Source: a bacterium UBA4883 (GTDB lineage: Bacteria > Bacillota > Clostridia > Oscillospirales > Acutalibacteraceae). Taken from it: a DNA stretch of 16,255 nt. Positions 1 to 5,774 of this stretch are shown one piece after another (positions within the stretch are counted from its first letter, which is position 1; each line of letters starts with the position of its first letter). The notes beneath the pieces are model-generated. The model had not been told where the DNA came from. It worked only from the letters and a program-made list of their open reading frames with translations, and made no database searches. The stretch spans positions 1-16,255 of the forward strand of contig DHDF01000040.1 in assembly GCA_002399225.1 (NCBI GenBank). Reading direction: 5' to 3'. The position numbers were made by a program, and so were the translations under genes.

Positions 1-26
1 TTAGAATACCTCTCCAACTGGCACAA

Positions 27-47
27 CGGCTGACTTTATTTCAGCCG
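27..47. other. Hairpin in 3' intergenic region
   Basis: A perfect 7-bp inverted repeat (CGGCTGA / TCAGCCG) with a 7-nt loop. It is followed on the plus strand by a loose T-rich stretch (CTTCTTTATTATAT), not by a clean T-run. It could end a plus-strand gene lying left of the window, or be the distal part of the 3' region of the minus-strand operon. Apart from this hairpin and the weaker one at 75-96, I see nothing in positions 1-126. Confidence 0.3.
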
Positions 48-74
48 ACTTCTTTATTATATCGAACCTTTTTT

Positions 75-96
75 AAAAAATCAAGCCTTTTCTTGA
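75..96 (-). terminator. Weak intrinsic terminator after the Gx/NusG-II operon
   Basis: Read on the minus strand, a 5-bp stem (TCAAG / CTTGA, 6-nt loop) is followed directly by six Ts. It lies about 30 nt past the stop codon of the Gx-family gene. The stem is short and A/T-rich, so efficiency would be low; the position and T-run are the support. Confidence 0.35.
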
Positions 97-126
97 AAAA
101 ACAGGATTTTCAGCACGGTCAACTTC

Positions 127-696
127 TCAGCTTTTTAGGTTCAGCCTCTTTAGGGCCGGCAGGGTAATCCGCAGCAGCGTTGAGGTAGCCATTCCGGCGA
201 TCACGCCGGATACCAGCAGGACCGGGAAATATGACCACATAACCAAGTTGGTATACAACAAAGAAGCTGCGGCAATCTGCCCGGTATTATGAAAAATCGC
301 TCCTACGATGCTAATCATCAGGTAAGAGATTCTATTCTGGAAAATTGCCATGCACAGAAGCATCATAACAAGGGACAAGAGCCCGCCGCACAGGCTCAGA
401 AACGCAGCGACCGCACCTTGGGTCAGAAAAACGAAAAAGGATTTGAGAACAGCCAGAGTAAACGCGTCTCTCTTTTTTAAAAAAAACAGCGAATACATGA
501 CAACGATGTTTGACAGACCCAGTTTAATTCCCGGCGCCGGCATGGGAATCGGGAGCTGATATTCCACAACCGTCAGGACCAATGCAACCGCAAACAGCAG
601 CGCAGTGACAACCATCCGCCGGATCGCGGCGGAATCCATCCAATGATTTGCTTTTCGTTCCCGGCCGGATGGCCGTTTTTTCTGATGCATAATCAT
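127..696 (-). CDS. Gx-family integral membrane protein (heptaprenyl diphosphate synthase component I-like)
   Basis: A 189-aa membrane protein. After a basic N-terminus (about residues 1-27) it has roughly five hydrophobic segments and carries the family-typical stretch PxPAPGIKLGLSNIVVMYSL near residues 50-70, then KRDAF. This matches the Hpre_diP_synt_I/'Gx transporter' family (Pfam PF07456 from memory). The old name implies prenyl diphosphate synthesis, but the fold is that of a small membrane protein, possibly a transporter or S-component-like protein; biochemical function is not established. The ATG at 696 has AGGGA 5 nt upstream. The gene starts 7 bp after the stop of the NusG-II gene, so the two form an operon. 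The same pair occurs in flavin-based extracellular electron transfer loci of Listeria and lactobacilli (EetB/EetA, recalled) and near FMN-binding/ApbE genes. None of those partners is in this window. Family assignment is good; function is open. Confidence 0.85.
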   Translation of the reverse strand: MIMHQKKRPSGRERKANHWMDSAAIRRMVVTALLFAVALVLTVVEYQLPIPMPAPGIKLGLSNIVVMYSLFFLKKRDAFTLAVLKSFFVFLTQGAVAAFLSLCGGLLSLVMMLLCMAIFQNRISYLMISIVGAIFHNTGQIAAASLLYTNLVMWSYFPVLLVSGVIAGMATSTLLRITLPALKRLNLKS

Positions 697-703
697 ACAT
701 TCC

Positions 704-1093
704 CTAACCGATCACAAGATCCGAATCACTGGCGTTTTTCCCGTTTTTCGGCACGATCTTCAGGACAATTTTATTGGGCAGACAGGCCGCGCTTTGGCCA
801 ACGGTCTTCAGCCTGCCGGCTTTGATGCAGATTTTATTCGAGCAGTTGGATTTTTCAAAGCAAATGCTTCCATCGCTGAATTGATGAAACACCACGTTCT
901 TATTCTGTGGGATCGAAAACCTGCGGTCAACGCCTTTTGTTAAGTCAATGGTTTCCACCAGTTCCGATTTGTAATAAATCTGCGCAACTGCAGCTTCCGA
1001 TTTATATTCTTTTTGATAAAACATCCAGCCCAGAAAGCTGCAGGCGAGAATGATCAAAAGGATGATAAAGTCCGTTTTTTTAATAAACTTCAT
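704..1093 (-). CDS. NusG domain II-containing membrane-anchored protein
   Basis: A 129-aa protein with an N-terminal anchor (hydrophobic from about residue 7 to 25, after MKFIKKTD) and an extracytoplasmic beta-rich domain. It matches the NusG_II family (Pfam PF07009): the C-terminal part has the paired-cysteine stretch CSNKICIKAGRL and ends GQSAACLPNKIVLKI, typical of these proteins. It is unrelated to NusG transcription function apart from the shared fold. Two ATGs lie 6 nt apart. A GGAG at 1100-1103 touches the upstream one (1099) but sits 6 nt before the ATG at 1093, so 1093 is chosen. It is first in the operon with the Gx-family gene and is transcribed from the promoter at 1192-1220. The pair resembles EetA/EetB of extracellular electron transfer loci, but no electron-transfer partner is visible here. 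Confidence 0.85.
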   Translation of the reverse strand: MKFIKKTDFIILLIILACSFLGWMFYQKEYKSEAAVAQIYYKSELVETIDLTKGVDRRFSIPQNKNVVFHQFSDGSICFEKSNCSNKICIKAGRLKTVGQSAACLPNKIVLKIVPKNGKNASDSDLVIG

Positions 1094-1191
1094 AAGCATC
1101 TCCGAACAAAATTTTCATCAGACTGCTTTCGGCCAAAAGGCCACCGAAAAAAGGAACTGCTCCGAGTCTCTGAAATATCAAGCAAAAAGAT

Positions 1192-1220
1192 ATTATAAGA
1201 GATACCAGATAGAAAGTCAA
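1192..1220 (-). promoter_or_regulatory. SigA-type promoter for the NusG-II/Gx operon
   Basis: On the minus strand: -35 TTGACT (1215-1220), a 17-bp spacer and a perfect -10 TATAAT (1192-1197). Transcription should start near 1185, giving a leader of about 90 nt. That leader contains a hairpin (TTTCGG/CCGAAA arms at 1127-1132 and 1144-1149) not followed by a T-run on this strand, so there is no obvious attenuator. Confidence 0.8.
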
Positions 1221-1240
1221 GGCCACCTTTTTGTAGAGCA

Positions 1241-1256
1241 AAGCGGCACGCCGCTT
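1241..1256. promoter_or_regulatory. Perfect 7-2-7 palindrome between divergent promoters (candidate operator)
   Basis: AAGCGGC-AC-GCCGCTT is a perfect 16-bp palindrome. It lies 20 bp upstream of the -35 of the minus-strand operon promoter (1215-1220) and 12 bp upstream of the -35 of the GntR gene (1269-1274). A 2-nt loop is poor for RNA folding, so a protein-binding DNA site is more likely. The adjacent GntR/UTRA protein is the natural candidate. Assignment to that protein is inference. Confidence 0.5.
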
Positions 1257-1268
1257 CCAAAATATGTA

Positions 1269-1296
1269 TTGACATTTCAGAAGCACTCTTTATAAT
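1269..1296 (+). promoter_or_regulatory. SigA-type promoter for the GntR gene
   Basis: TTGACA (1269-1274), 16-bp spacer, TATAAT (1291-1296): both hexamers match consensus. The start codon of the regulator is about 60 nt downstream, behind an AGGGGG ribosome binding site at about 1345-1350. Confidence 0.8.
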
Positions 1297-1358
1297 TTAC
1301 TTAAGAAGAAACATAAATTCATCGGACTTTCTAACCAAACAAGCAGGGGGATTTTGCC

Positions 1359-2096
1359 ATGCATCAAAATAAGAATGATACACCTGGGTATGTAAAAATC
1401 AAGAATTACATTTTGGATAAAATCAAGGGAGGAGAATATACCGTCGGCTCAAAAATCCCCACCGAAATGGAACTTGCAAAAATGTTCTCCGTTTCCCGTG
1501 TGACTGCAAACAAAGCCATCGCGGAGCTTTCCGTTGTCGGGATTCTGCAAAGAATTCCGGGGAAAGGGAGCTTCATCCGCGACCAGTCCTTTCCGGCCTC
1601 TGTTCCGATCGCCTCTGCAGTTCCACCGTCGAAACTGCGCTTGGTGGGTAATGTCCGCCTCTATCGTCTGTTACAGCTTCGCGTGATTCAAGAGCTATCT
1701 CCCGAGCTGACTGAAAAAATCGGCGTCAAAAAAGAACCCTTTTATGAAATTATTCTCGCCAGCCGAAGCGAAGAAAAAATCCAGTCTTTAAAATGCATCT
1801 ACATTCCCTGCTCTTTGATCCCTGACATTACTCCATCGCTTAACTACCTGCGATCTCATTGCATTTTTGATTATTTGAAAGTTTACGGGGCCATTCAGCC
1901 AGCATCCCTTAAAGTTTATGCCAACGTTCCCCCCTATTCATTTCTGAAAAGCGCAGAGGAACTGCTGGGCAGCCCGGAGGGAAACGGGGTCTGGTGCATA
2001 ACTATTCATGCCGCCGACCAAAAGTTGCTGAGCACCGTTTTTACCATTTATCCGGATAACGTGCGGAACATTCCGCTGATCGCTCTCACCCTCTAA
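1359..2096 (+). CDS. GntR-family transcriptional regulator (HutC/UTRA type)
   Basis: A 245-aa two-domain regulator. Residues about 10-75 form the GntR winged helix: YVKIKNYILDKIKGGEY, then the hallmark GSKIPTEMELAKMFSVSR, TANKAIAEL and the wing GILQRIPGKGSFI. Residues about 90-240 fit a UTRA ligand-binding domain, which senses a small molecule and releases the protein from DNA. The ATG at 1359 has AGGGGG 8 nt upstream. It is divergent from the NusG-II/Gx operon, with a palindrome between the two promoters that suits auto- and cross-regulation. It converges on the chromate-transporter pair with a gap of 27 bp and no clear terminator. The ligand is unknown; UTRA domains in this group usually bind sugars, sugar phosphates, amino acids or their derivatives. 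The family is clear; the regulon is inferred from position only. Confidence 0.9.
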   Translation: MHQNKNDTPGYVKIKNYILDKIKGGEYTVGSKIPTEMELAKMFSVSRVTANKAIAELSVVGILQRIPGKGSFIRDQSFPASVPIASAVPPSKLRLVGNVRLYRLLQLRVIQELSPELTEKIGVKKEPFYEIILASRSEEKIQSLKCIYIPCSLIPDITPSLNYLRSHCIFDYLKVYGAIQPASLKVYANVPPYSFLKSAEELLGSPEGNGVWCITIHAADQKLLSTVFTIYPDNVRNIPLIALTL

Positions 2097-2123
2097 AAGG
2101 GCGCTTGCCAGCTAAAAAGCCGG

Positions 2124-2693
2124 TCAGCTTCCAAAATGAAACAAAATCCCAATCACGGCGGAAATGCCGATGAACACCGCCGGATGCCATTTGATTTTTC
2201 TCATGGCAAAGAACAGGATCACAGCAAGCAGAAGTGCCTTCCAGTTCACGAGAAACAGCGGGTTCCAAGTTTGCTGAAACTTCCCTAACGTTAGGATGGA
2301 AACTACCACCACGCCCAAGCCGGCCGATGCAATCAGTCCGGTCGAAGCCGGACGAAGCGTATAAAACGCATCCTGAACAAAACGATTCTGCTGAAAACGG
2401 CTGAGCATGCGTGCAATCACCAGAATGATAATGATGGAAGGGGTAACCAAACCCAATGTGGCGGCTATGGCACCGGGTACGGAAGCAAGCCGAAACCCAA
2501 CATAGGTGGCCATATTTACGCCGATCGGCCCCGGCGTTGATTCCGACACGGCAAGCATATTGGCGACATCCATAGGGGTAAACCATCCCGTGCTGCTTCC
2601 CAGACTGGTCAGAAAGGGAATTGTCGCCAGCCCGCCGCCGATGGAAAAGAAACCGATTTTAGCGAATTCGTAAAAGAGACGCAGATAGATCAT
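2124..2693 (-). CDS. Chromate transporter, half-size subunit 2 (ChrA/CHR family)
   Basis: A 189-aa membrane protein of the CHR (chromate ion transporter) family, short-chain type. The N-terminus has the motif AKIGFFSIGGGLATIPFL, then ESTPGPIGVNMATYVGFR and GAIAATLGLVTPSIIIIL, the three conserved blocks of a CHR half. The reading frame stays open far upstream (to 3116), but that extension is the antisense-like shadow of the partner gene. The ATG at 2693 is right because it overlaps the partner's stop as ATGA, which implies translational coupling. Short CHR proteins act as pairs with opposite membrane topology. In characterised bacteria CHR proteins export chromate, but many clostridial pairs have untested substrates. 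No chrB-like regulator or other chromate gene is nearby. Confidence 0.88.
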   Translation of the reverse strand: MIYLRLFYEFAKIGFFSIGGGLATIPFLTSLGSSTGWFTPMDVANMLAVSESTPGPIGVNMATYVGFRLASVPGAIAATLGLVTPSIIIILVIARMLSRFQQNRFVQDAFYTLRPASTGLIASAGLGVVVVSILTLGKFQQTWNPLFLVNWKALLLAVILFFAMRKIKWHPAVFIGISAVIGILFHFGS

Positions 2694-3229
2694 GACGCGC
2701 GCTTGCCTCCCTTCGTAAGGATGCCGGTCGCAGCTGCCAGCACAACCCAGAGAATCGGGGAAAGATTCGTAAAGAAAGACAGCAGAAACACACAGAGGAA
2801 AATTCCAAAGGTCAAGGCATCCCGGATGGAACTCTTGCCCAGTTTGATCACCGCGTTTAGAATCAGAACACAGACGCAGACCCGCACAGCGGCAAAAGCA
2901 TCTTTCACCACCTGAAGCTGGGCAAAATTCTGTAAGAATGCGGCGATTGTCAAAATGATAATCAGGGCCGGAAACACCAGGCCCAGCGTTGCGACAATGC
3001 CGCCGGCAACTCCTTTGCGCTTGTAACCGATAAATGTAGCCGTATTGACTGCAATAACTCCCGGAGTGCATTGGCCAATCGCATAGTAATCTGCCAGCTC
3101 GTTGTCTTCCGCCCATTTCTTATTCTCCACGATCTCTCGCTGAAGGATGGGAAGCATGGCATATCCGCCGCCAAAGGTAAGGGCACCAATCCTGGAAAAG
3201 GTAAAGAAAAGATCGACAAATTCAGACAT
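2690..3229 (-). CDS. Chromate transporter, half-size subunit 1 (ChrA/CHR family)
   Basis: A 179-aa CHR-family membrane protein, partner of the gene that follows it. The conserved blocks are visible: FSRIGALTFGGGYAMLPIL (about residues 12-30), QCTPGVIAVNTATFIGYK (about 53-70) and the hydrophobic GGIVATLGLVFPALIIIL. The ATG at 3229 is preferred over a TTG at 3235 because AAGGA (3239-3243) lies 9 nt before the ATG but only 3 nt before the TTG. It is the first gene of a two-gene minus-strand operon and sits behind a leader of about 165 nt that may carry structure. Function (anion export, possibly chromate) is transferred from the family. Confidence 0.88.
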   Translation of the reverse strand: MSEFVDLFFTFSRIGALTFGGGYAMLPILQREIVENKKWAEDNELADYYAIGQCTPGVIAVNTATFIGYKRKGVAGGIVATLGLVFPALIIILTIAAFLQNFAQLQVVKDAFAAVRVCVCVLILNAVIKLGKSSIRDALTFGIFLCVFLLSFFTNLSPILWVVLAAATGILTKGGKRAS

Positions 3230-3400
3230 TAGCAAAATCCTTTCTGAAAGTCAGCCACCGGAAAATCCATTTCATAAGTTTAACTGAACCCTTTTGACGG
3301 AAAACTCAGGCCCGCCGGCAGCCTTGGTTGATTGCCTGGTAAAAATGGAACCAATGACCTATAAAATGCGGTAGGGTCTTCCATCCGTACCTAATTTTTC

Positions 3401-3409
3401 ATTATATCA
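3401..3409 (-). promoter_or_regulatory. Extended -10 promoter for the chromate-transporter pair, with long leader
   Basis: On the minus strand the sequence TGATATAAT gives a consensus -10 (3401-3406) with an upstream TGn element; no good -35 is seen. Transcription from about 3394 would leave a 5' leader of about 165 nt before the start at 3229. Possible stems in the leader (minus strand) are GGTA/TACC, TTGGTT/AACCAA and AGGC/GCCT. I could not match them to a riboswitch class I know. Confidence 0.55.
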
Positions 3410-3628
3410 CATAGATACTCCCATAGCACCGCCGCTGTAAACTTTTACCTGTTGCCCTTTCGGGAAATTCAAGGGCCGCGACTTTTCCACGAAAGACAAA
3501 GAGGGCAAAAGGATTCGCACCAACAAACAGGAATGCAAAATCTCCGGCCACCGAAAAGCAGGTTAACGATTTGTCGTTTTTTGAAACTTTTTCTCGCGTC
3601 CAAAATTTGCACGGAAGACAGATAAGTG
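3410..3628. other. Non-coding intergenic stretch between chrA-like pair and fur-like gene
   Basis: About 220 bp with no credible gene. It holds a hairpin (GCCCTT / AAGGGC around 3454-3476) and, near 3575-3593, a short stem (AACGA/TCGTT) followed by Ts on the plus strand. The open frame across it on the minus strand has no family resemblance and would need to cross the promoter of the regulator. Confidence 0.4.
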
Positions 3629-3657
3629 TTGACGGAAAGCTGTGAAAAGGCCATAAT
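3629..3657 (+). promoter_or_regulatory. Promoter of the Fur-family regulator gene
   Basis: TTGACG (3629-3634), a 17-bp spacer and CATAAT (3652-3657) form a near-consensus SigA promoter about 65 nt before the gene. A TGATCA palindrome (about 3692-3697) lies downstream. I see no copy of the 21-bp palindrome found at 5728-5748, so autoregulation through that site is not supported. Confidence 0.65.
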
Positions 3658-3721
3658 AAAAAGGAAAAAACATTTTGAACACAGTCATCGCTGATCATAA
3701 TGAATTTAAGGAATGAGTAAC

Positions 3722-4159
3722 TTGCCAAATGAAGATGCTGTTGAGAACATTTTACAGAAAAATCATTTAAAAAAGACAAGAGCCAGGATTTTGATCCTTG
3801 GGGTCCTGATGGATTCCTTGCCCGAAACAGTGGATGAAATTTTTTCTTATCTAAACCAGGAAAAAGAAAAGTTGAGTTTGTCCACGGTTTACAGAACCTG
3901 TGAAACCCTGACTCAAAAGGGCATTTTACTAAAATCGAATCTGACGGATGACGGTCTGGCCCGGTACGAATACTTGAAATTCGAACACACGCACCATGCC
4001 ATTTGCCTGGGCTGCAATAAAATCATTCCGATTGACGACTGCCCTTTCGGGCAGTTCGATCAGCTGATGAAGAAAAAGTATGGATTTGACGTTACAAGCC
4101 ATCGCATTGAAATTTACGGGTACTGCGAAAGTTGCAGCCGGAAGATGAAAAAGAAATGA
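3722..4159 (+). CDS. Fur-family metalloregulator, probably Zur-type
   Basis: A Fur-superfamily repressor of 145 aa (148 if started at the ATG at 3713). The N-terminal winged helix includes KKTRARILILGVL and the recognition region KLSLSTVYRTCETLTQKGIL. The C-terminal dimerisation domain has the metal region EHTHHAICLGC, a late HRIEIYGYCESC and a Lys-rich tail; the two CxxC pairs are the usual structural zinc site. Start choice: AAGGA (3708-3712) abuts the ATG at 3713, too close to work, but stands 9 nt before an in-frame TTG at 3722, so TTG is preferred. The gene converges on the metal ABC permease (24-bp gap) and shares its neighbourhood with the whole uptake system, which favours a zinc (Zur) over an iron or peroxide role. 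Metal specificity cannot be read from the sequence. Confidence 0.88.
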   Translation: MPNEDAVENILQKNHLKKTRARILILGVLMDSLPETVDEIFSYLNQEKEKLSLSTVYRTCETLTQKGILLKSNLTDDGLARYEYLKFEHTHHAICLGCNKIIPIDDCPFGQFDQLMKKKYGFDVTSHRIEIYGYCESCSRKMKKK

Positions 4160-4183
4160 CGCCGGGTTTCTGCCCGTTTACGC

Positions 4184-4987
4184 CTAGATTCTGATCTGAA
4201 AGACCACTTTGCGGATCAGAATCACCGCCACAAGTACCGCAACAGAAACCAGCGCGGTGAATCCTCCCGGCGCTACATTGAGATAATAGGAAAAATAAAG
4301 TCCTGATAAAATATCAAGGACACTGAAAAAGATGGAAAACACAAGGGTGAAGCGGAACCCTTTTCCAAACTGCAGCGCCGTGGCAACCGGAAGAGCAATC
4401 ATGGAGCTTAAAACAAGGATGCCCACAATCCGGATGGAAACCGATATCGTTGAAGCGACCAAAATTGAAAAGACATAGTTGATCAGTTTGACTTTTACAC
4501 CCGCGATCTTCGCAGTTTCTTCGTCATAGGCGATATAAAGCAGCTGATTGTACAGAAAGATCAGCGTCAGGACGGAGATCACGCTCAGAATCACGATTGT
4601 TACCATATCAAGCTTGGTAACGGTCAAAACGCTTCCGAACAGAAAAGAATCCACATTGGCATGCAGCCTTCCGGAACTGATCAGGGTAATGGCAATCCCA
4701 ACGCTGAGCGAAAGTACAATGGTCAGGATCAAATCGGTGTATTTCTTAAAATAAGTGCGAAGGAACTCAATCATGGCCCCGCAGAATGAGGTGAAAATGA
4801 AGGCGCCGAGTACCGGGCTTTGACCGCACAAGAGGCCGAGCGCAATTCCTGCCAATGAAGCGTGGGAAAGGGTGTCCCCGATCATGGAGTACCGGCGCAG
4901 CACCAGGAAAATTCCGATGCACGGGCAGAGAATGGAAATAAAAGCGGAAACGAGCAATGCATTTCGCATAAAGGCATACTGGAACAT
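4184..4987 (-). CDS. znuB: Zinc/manganese ABC transporter permease (ZnuB/AdcB-like)
   Basis: A 267-aa ABC-3 family permease with about eight hydrophobic segments. Typical family sequence is present: VLRRYSMIGDTLSHASLAGIALG early, and IRIVGILVLSSMIALPVATA near residues 185-205, the cytoplasmic loop region that docks the ATPase. Together with the ATPase it would move Zn2+ (or Mn2+) handed over by the lipoprotein encoded divergently at 5775. The ATG at 4987 lies 2 bp after the ATPase stop, so it is co-translated in the order ATPase-permease. It ends 24 bp from the convergent Fur-type gene; only a weak 4-bp GC stem lies between. The length is normal for the family. Zinc is favoured by context, but manganese permeases of this family look alike. 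Confidence 0.88.
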   Translation of the reverse strand: MFQYAFMRNALLVSAFISILCPCIGIFLVLRRYSMIGDTLSHASLAGIALGLLCGQSPVLGAFIFTSFCGAMIEFLRTYFKKYTDLILTIVLSLSVGIAITLISSGRLHANVDSFLFGSVLTVTKLDMVTIVILSVISVLTLIFLYNQLLYIAYDEETAKIAGVKVKLINYVFSILVASTISVSIRIVGILVLSSMIALPVATALQFGKGFRFTLVFSIFFSVLDILSGLYFSYYLNVAPGGFTALVSVAVLVAVILIRKVVFQIRI

Positions 4988-4989
4988 TC

Positions 4990-5658
4990 TTATGGATTCC
5001 CTTCCTCGTGATTTAAAAATTCAGCGGCATATTTTTCCGGGGTGCAGAGATGGCCTTTCCCCCGAACCAGATGATAAATTAAAGTAGAATTTGAAATGGC
5101 AGCATCCAGGTTGTGTTCGACGGATACGACCGTGATGCCTTTTTTTTGATTGATTCCGGAAAGGAATCGGTAAATTTCCCGCTGGCCGCCGATATCCACC
5201 CCGGTGGACGGTTCATCCAGAATCAGCAGGTCTGGATTTCCCATTAGTGCCCGCGCAATAAAAATCTTCTGGCTCTGCCCGCCGGAAAGATTCCCCATCA
5301 GGGAAGCCTGAAACGATTCCATTCCAACCCAACGCAGGCTTTCCGAAATTACCCGCTTGTTTTTGATTTTGATAAGTTTACGGTAGGAATTCAGCATTTC
5401 ATAAACCGTAATCGGAAAATTCGAGTTGGAAAAATCATTTTTCTGCGGGACATACCCGATCCGTTTCGCTCTGGTGACAATTTTCCCTTTCGTCGGCTTC
5501 AGCAGCTTTAGAATCAGTTTCATCAGCGTGCTTTTCCCGCATCCGTTTTCCCCAACAATTGAAATATAATCACCGTCTTTGATATTCAAATTGATTCCAT
5601 TCAAAAGATACGGCGGAGAACCGGTGTAAGAAAAAAAGAGTTCTTTTATTTCGATCAA
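4990..5658 (-). CDS. znuC: Zinc/manganese ABC transporter ATP-binding protein (ZnuC/AdcC-like)
   Basis: A 222-aa ABC ATPase with all motifs intact: Walker A GENGCGKST (36-44), Q-loop Q72 in YVPQKNDF, signature LSGGQ (124-128), Walker B LLILDEP (144-150) and H-loop H182. The short length and EHNLD after Walker B are typical of the metal-uptake ATPases. The start is a TTG at 5658, supported by AGGTG 7 nt upstream (5666-5670); no in-frame ATG gives the full Walker A domain. It is first in the minus-strand operon with the permease and is transcribed divergently from the binding-protein gene through a shared control region of about 110 bp carrying a single palindromic operator. Confidence 0.9.
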   Translation of the reverse strand: MIEIKELFFSYTGSPPYLLNGINLNIKDGDYISIVGENGCGKSTLMKLILKLLKPTKGKIVTRAKRIGYVPQKNDFSNSNFPITVYEMLNSYRKLIKIKNKRVISESLRWVGMESFQASLMGNLSGGQSQKIFIARALMGNPDLLILDEPSTGVDIGGQREIYRFLSGINQKKGITVVSVEHNLDAAISNSTLIYHLVRGKGHLCTPEKYAAEFLNHEEGNP

Positions 5659-5694
5659 AAGCGATCACCTGCTTTCAAAATTTGTAATTCCCTC

Positions 5695-5724
5695 TTGACA
5701 AATCGATCCTGCTAAGACTATTAT
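5695..5724 (+). promoter_or_regulatory. Promoter of the metal-binding lipoprotein gene
   Basis: TTGACA (5695-5700), 18-bp spacer, TATTAT (5719-5724). The start of transcription should fall around 5731, inside the palindrome at 5728-5748. A bound repressor would therefore block initiation. Confidence 0.65.
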
Positions 5725-5749
5725 AAATGCAAATGAGTTCCATTTGCAA
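5720..5749 (-). promoter_or_regulatory. Divergent promoter of the ATPase-permease operon
   Basis: On the minus strand: TTGCAA (5744-5749), 18-bp spacer, TATAAT (5720-5725). The -10 overlaps the -10 of the plus-strand promoter, and the spacer and -35 are covered by the palindrome at 5728-5748. The two promoters are back-to-back and cannot both be open when the palindrome is occupied. Confidence 0.6.
5728..5748. promoter_or_regulatory. 21-bp palindromic operator, candidate Zur box
   Basis: TGCAAATG-agttc-CATTTGCA: perfect 8-bp arms around a 5-bp centre. It covers the spacer and -35 of the ATPase operon promoter and the start point of the binding-protein promoter. Fur-superfamily repressors bind A/T-rich palindromes of this size at the same place in zinc-uptake genes, and a Fur-type gene is 1.6 kb away. 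The half-site differs from the B. subtilis Zur consensus as I recall it, so the match rests on position and symmetry. Confidence 0.7.
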
Positions 5750-5774
5750 CATTTATTTTGGGGGTCAAGCGGAA

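Noticed and set aside
1080..1286. 68-codon minus-strand frame with hydrophobic segments upstream of the NusG-II gene
   Set aside because: It would need a GTG start with no ribosome site, and the strong NusG-II promoter (1192-1220) lies inside it, so most transcripts would lack its start.
2694..3116. N-terminal extension of the second chromate-transporter frame
   Set aside because: The extra 141 residues are a frame-shifted shadow of the first chromate-transporter gene; the CHR motif begins at the ATGA overlap at 2693.
3402..3779. 125-codon minus-strand frame across the fur upstream region
   Set aside because: No family resemblance; it crosses the fur promoter and the 5' end of the fur coding region and has no ribosome site.
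4160..4183. Bidirectional terminator between the convergent fur and permease genes
   Set aside because: Only a 4-bp GC stem (CGGG/CCCG at 4163-4176) without a real T-run on either strand.
5727..5774. Upstream ATG (5727) as the start of the metal-binding lipoprotein
   Set aside because: It lies before the likely transcription start and next to the operator palindrome; the signal peptide and a G-rich ribosome site support 5775.
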